NCBI RefSeq assembly: GCF_002099195.1
Contig: NZ_NBYX01000019.1
Coordinates: forward strand, 82,139 to 146,138
Source of the DNA: Burkholderia puraquae
GTDB taxonomy: Bacteria; Pseudomonadota; Gammaproteobacteria; Burkholderiales; Burkholderiaceae
DNA: 64,000 nucleotides
Reading direction: 5' to 3'
Both the position numbers and the translations under genes were made by a program. This document shows, in pieces, positions 62,659-64,000 of this stretch. Every line of letters begins with the position of its first letter. Position 1 is the stretch's first letter. Under the pieces are notes generated by a model. The model searched no databases and was not told the origin of the DNA. It saw only the letters and a list, made by a program, of their open reading frames with translations.

Positions 62659-63243
62659 ATGTCCGTATTTGCCCCCGAAAAACTCAACGCCGAATATCAA
62701 TCCGGTATCGCCGCGTGGTTTGCGATCGCCCGTCCGGCGATCCAAGGTTTCGAGGCTGTCGTCGAACTCAACCTGCAAGCGGCCCGGACGGCGCTCGAGG
62801 AATACGAGGACAAGCTGAAGAACGCGTTCAACAGCAGTAACCCGGCCGTGGGTTTCGCGCAGCAGGTTGCCGCACCGCAGGAAGCGGCCGGCAAGGTCGT
62901 GTCGTACGGCCGCCATCTGTTCGACATCGCGGTGTCGACGCAGTCCGAATGGGCAAAGGTCGCGCAAGCGCAATACGAACAGAACGACAAGCGCCTGAAG
63001 GACGTGCTCGGCGAACTGTCGAAGCATGCGCCGGCCGGCTCGGCGCCGGTGGTGGCCGCGCTGAACTCGGCGCTGTCCGCAGCGACCGCCGCGGCCGACT
63101 CCGTGCGCGCAGCGACGGGCCAGGCGATCGAGGCCGCACAGAGCGGTTTCGATGCGGTCAGCGAAACGGCCACGCGGGGTGCCAAGCAAACGGCTGCCGC
63201 CGCGCGCAAGGACGCTGCCGCCGCACGCGAATCGGCTGCCTGA
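62659..63243 (+). CDS. phaP: Phasin-family granule-associated protein
   Basis: The 194-residue protein begins MSVFAPEKLNAEYQSGIAAWF and is almost all amphipathic helix. A Phasin_2 core (about 20-115) is followed by an Ala-rich C-terminal helix with AAAARKDAAAARESAA. Phasins coat polyhydroxybutyrate granules and control their size and number. AGGAG precedes ATG 62659. An acetoacetyl-CoA-forming thiolase gene follows, which fits a PHB role. Confidence 0.93.
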   Translation: MSVFAPEKLNAEYQSGIAAWFAIARPAIQGFEAVVELNLQAARTALEEYEDKLKNAFNSSNPAVGFAQQVAAPQEAAGKVVSYGRHLFDIAVSTQSEWAKVAQAQYEQNDKRLKDVLGELSKHAPAGSAPVVAALNSALSAATAAADSVRAATGQAIEAAQSGFDAVSETATRGAKQTAAAARKDAAAARESAA

Positions 63244-63546
63244 TCGCGTAGCCGCGCGTAGTCGCGCAAGTACGTGTCGCGCACAAAGCGCGACACGATT
63301 GATCGGCGCCGGATGGCGCCGGATGCCGCGTGTGCCGCGTGACGTCCGGCGAACGTCCGGTTTGCCGCAAGGCGCCGGTGAACCGGCGAGCCGTACCGGT
63401 GCGCCGCCCGTGCGAACGGATGCTGCGCGCCGTATGGCAGCGTGCGACCGCTATCGCGCCGGATGGCCCGAGATGCGTGATCGCCGGCCGAGGCAGGCTC
63501 GTGCCGGCGCCAGAACGACGAACTGATTTCGATGCAGGAACTGGAC
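63244..63546. other. Region between phasin and thiolase genes
   Basis: No gene is seen in these 303 bases. A 10-bp perfect inverted repeat, CGTGTCGCGC (63273-63282) and GCGCGACACG (63288-63297), lies 30 bases past the phasin stop and may end its transcript, although no T run follows. GCCGGATG and GTCCGG units recur between 63308 and 63361. Confidence 0.55.
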
Positions 63547-64000
63547 ATGACGGACGTAGTGATCGTATCGGCCGCGCGGACCGCGGTCGGCAAATTCGGC
63601 GGTTCGCTTGCGAAGATTGCGGCGCCCGAACTGGGCGCGACGGTGATCCGCGCGGTGCTGGAGCGAGCGGGCGTGAAGCCCGAGCAGGTCAGCGAAGTGA
63701 TCATGGGCCAGGTGCTGACGGCCGGCTCCGGGCAGAACCCGGCGCGGCAGTCGCTGATCAAGGCCGGGCTGCCGAGCGCAGTGCCTGGGATGACGATCAA
63801 CAAGGTGTGCGGCTCGGGCCTGAAGGCCGTGATGCTGGCGGCGAATGCGATCGTCGCGGGCGACGCGGAGATCGTGATCGCGGGCGGCCAGGAGAACATG
63901 AGCGCATCGCCGCACGTGCTGCCGGGCTCGCGCGACGGGTTCCGGATGGGCGACGCGAAGCTGGTCGACACGATGATCGTCGACGGGCTGTGGGACGTGT
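63547..64000 (+). CDS. Acetyl-CoA C-acetyltransferase (thiolase), 3' truncated by window
   Basis: The first 151 residues of a thiolase are visible: MTDVVIVSAARTAVGKFGGSL at the start and the nucleophilic cysteine in NKVCGSGLKAVMLAANAI (Cys90 or thereabouts). The GGQENMSASPHVLPGSRDGFRMGD block follows, as in biosynthetic acetyl-CoA acetyltransferases. It condenses two acetyl-CoA to acetoacetyl-CoA, the first step of PHB synthesis, next to the phasin gene; beta-oxidation or butyrate roles are possible. ATG 63547 follows AGGAA; an in-frame ATG at 63532 is less likely. The His and second Cys motifs lie beyond the window. Confidence 0.93.
   Translation, partial: MTDVVIVSAARTAVGKFGGSLAKIAAPELGATVIRAVLERAGVKPEQVSEVIMGQVLTAGSGQNPARQSLIKAGLPSAVPGMTINKVCGSGLKAVMLAANAIVAGDAEIVIAGGQENMSASPHVLPGSRDGFRMGDAKLVDTMIVDGLWDV

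Overview
The window reads as a contiguous piece of a Burkholderia-type (beta-proteobacterial) main chromosome, probably of the Burkholderia cepacia complex. The reasons are the very high GC content with strong GC bias at third codon positions, the familiar protein sequences, and gene orders typical of this group: imuA-imuB-dnaE2, TPR-lolB-ispE-tRNA-Gln-prs-rplY-pth, and kdsD-kdsC-lptC-lptA-lptB-rpoN-hpf-ptsN-hprK-rapZ. Gene density is high. I see no insertion sequence, prophage, CRISPR array or rRNA. The species is an inference.

Layout. 1-279: tail of an ABC-transporter ATPase. 542-5885: SOS mutagenesis cassette imuA-imuB-dnaE2 behind a perfect LexA box. 6123-13688: N-acetylglucosamine operon (GntR regulator, nagA, SIS-type deaminase, fused EIIA-HPr-EI, EIICB) closed by a strong terminator, with a convergent GH20 hexosaminidase (13761-16244). 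16833-20026: cytochrome bd operon cydP-cydA-cydB-cydX, including a 38-residue cydX. 20393-21417: rpoH behind a perfect CIRCE element. 21689-22744: PagL-like lipid A deacylase and an NTF2-fold protein. 22831-25832: leuA with an upstream leader peptide rich in the rare leucine codon CTA, then ybiB. 26027-30827: maiA, ftsY, rsmD, coaD, ferredoxin, hisC. 30942-36912: pth, rplY, prs, tRNA-Gln, ispE, lolB and a TPR protein. 36999-38957: mutM-mutY. 39056-48288: the long rpoN/PTS-Ntr/Lpt/Kdo operon. 48414-53571: KefB-like antiporter, apt, LysE exporter, Nudix, purU. 53688-57911: AI-2E-type permease and uvrA. 58175-61290: MFS carrier, ssb and two DNA glycosylases. 61392-64000: orphan ParA, phasin, and the start of a thiolase.

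Functional themes. The window is rich in DNA repair: SOS translesion synthesis (imuABC), nucleotide excision (uvrA), the 8-oxoguanine system (mutM, mutY), uracil/mispair and alkyl-base excision (mug, aag) and ssb. It also holds a self-contained GlcNAc PTS and the regulatory PTS-Ntr/HprK branch. The HPr domain of the GlcNAc fusion keeps both the histidine and the regulatory serine at canonical spacing. LPS export and Kdo genes are co-linear with rpoN.

The most interesting signals are regulatory ones outside the large ORFs: a probable leu attenuator with a possibly leaderless leader peptide; a shared NagR-type operator at both the nag and the distant hexosaminidase promoters; a perfect FNR/Anr palindrome at the cydP start plus 22-bp-period repeats upstream; CIRCE on rpoH; a terminator placed directly in front of the apt ribosome-binding site; and a duplicated, cysteine-less EIIB domain in NagE. 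I found nothing I would call a wholly new system. Annotated start codons were chosen by ribosome-binding sites and family length, and several differ from the longest reading frame.
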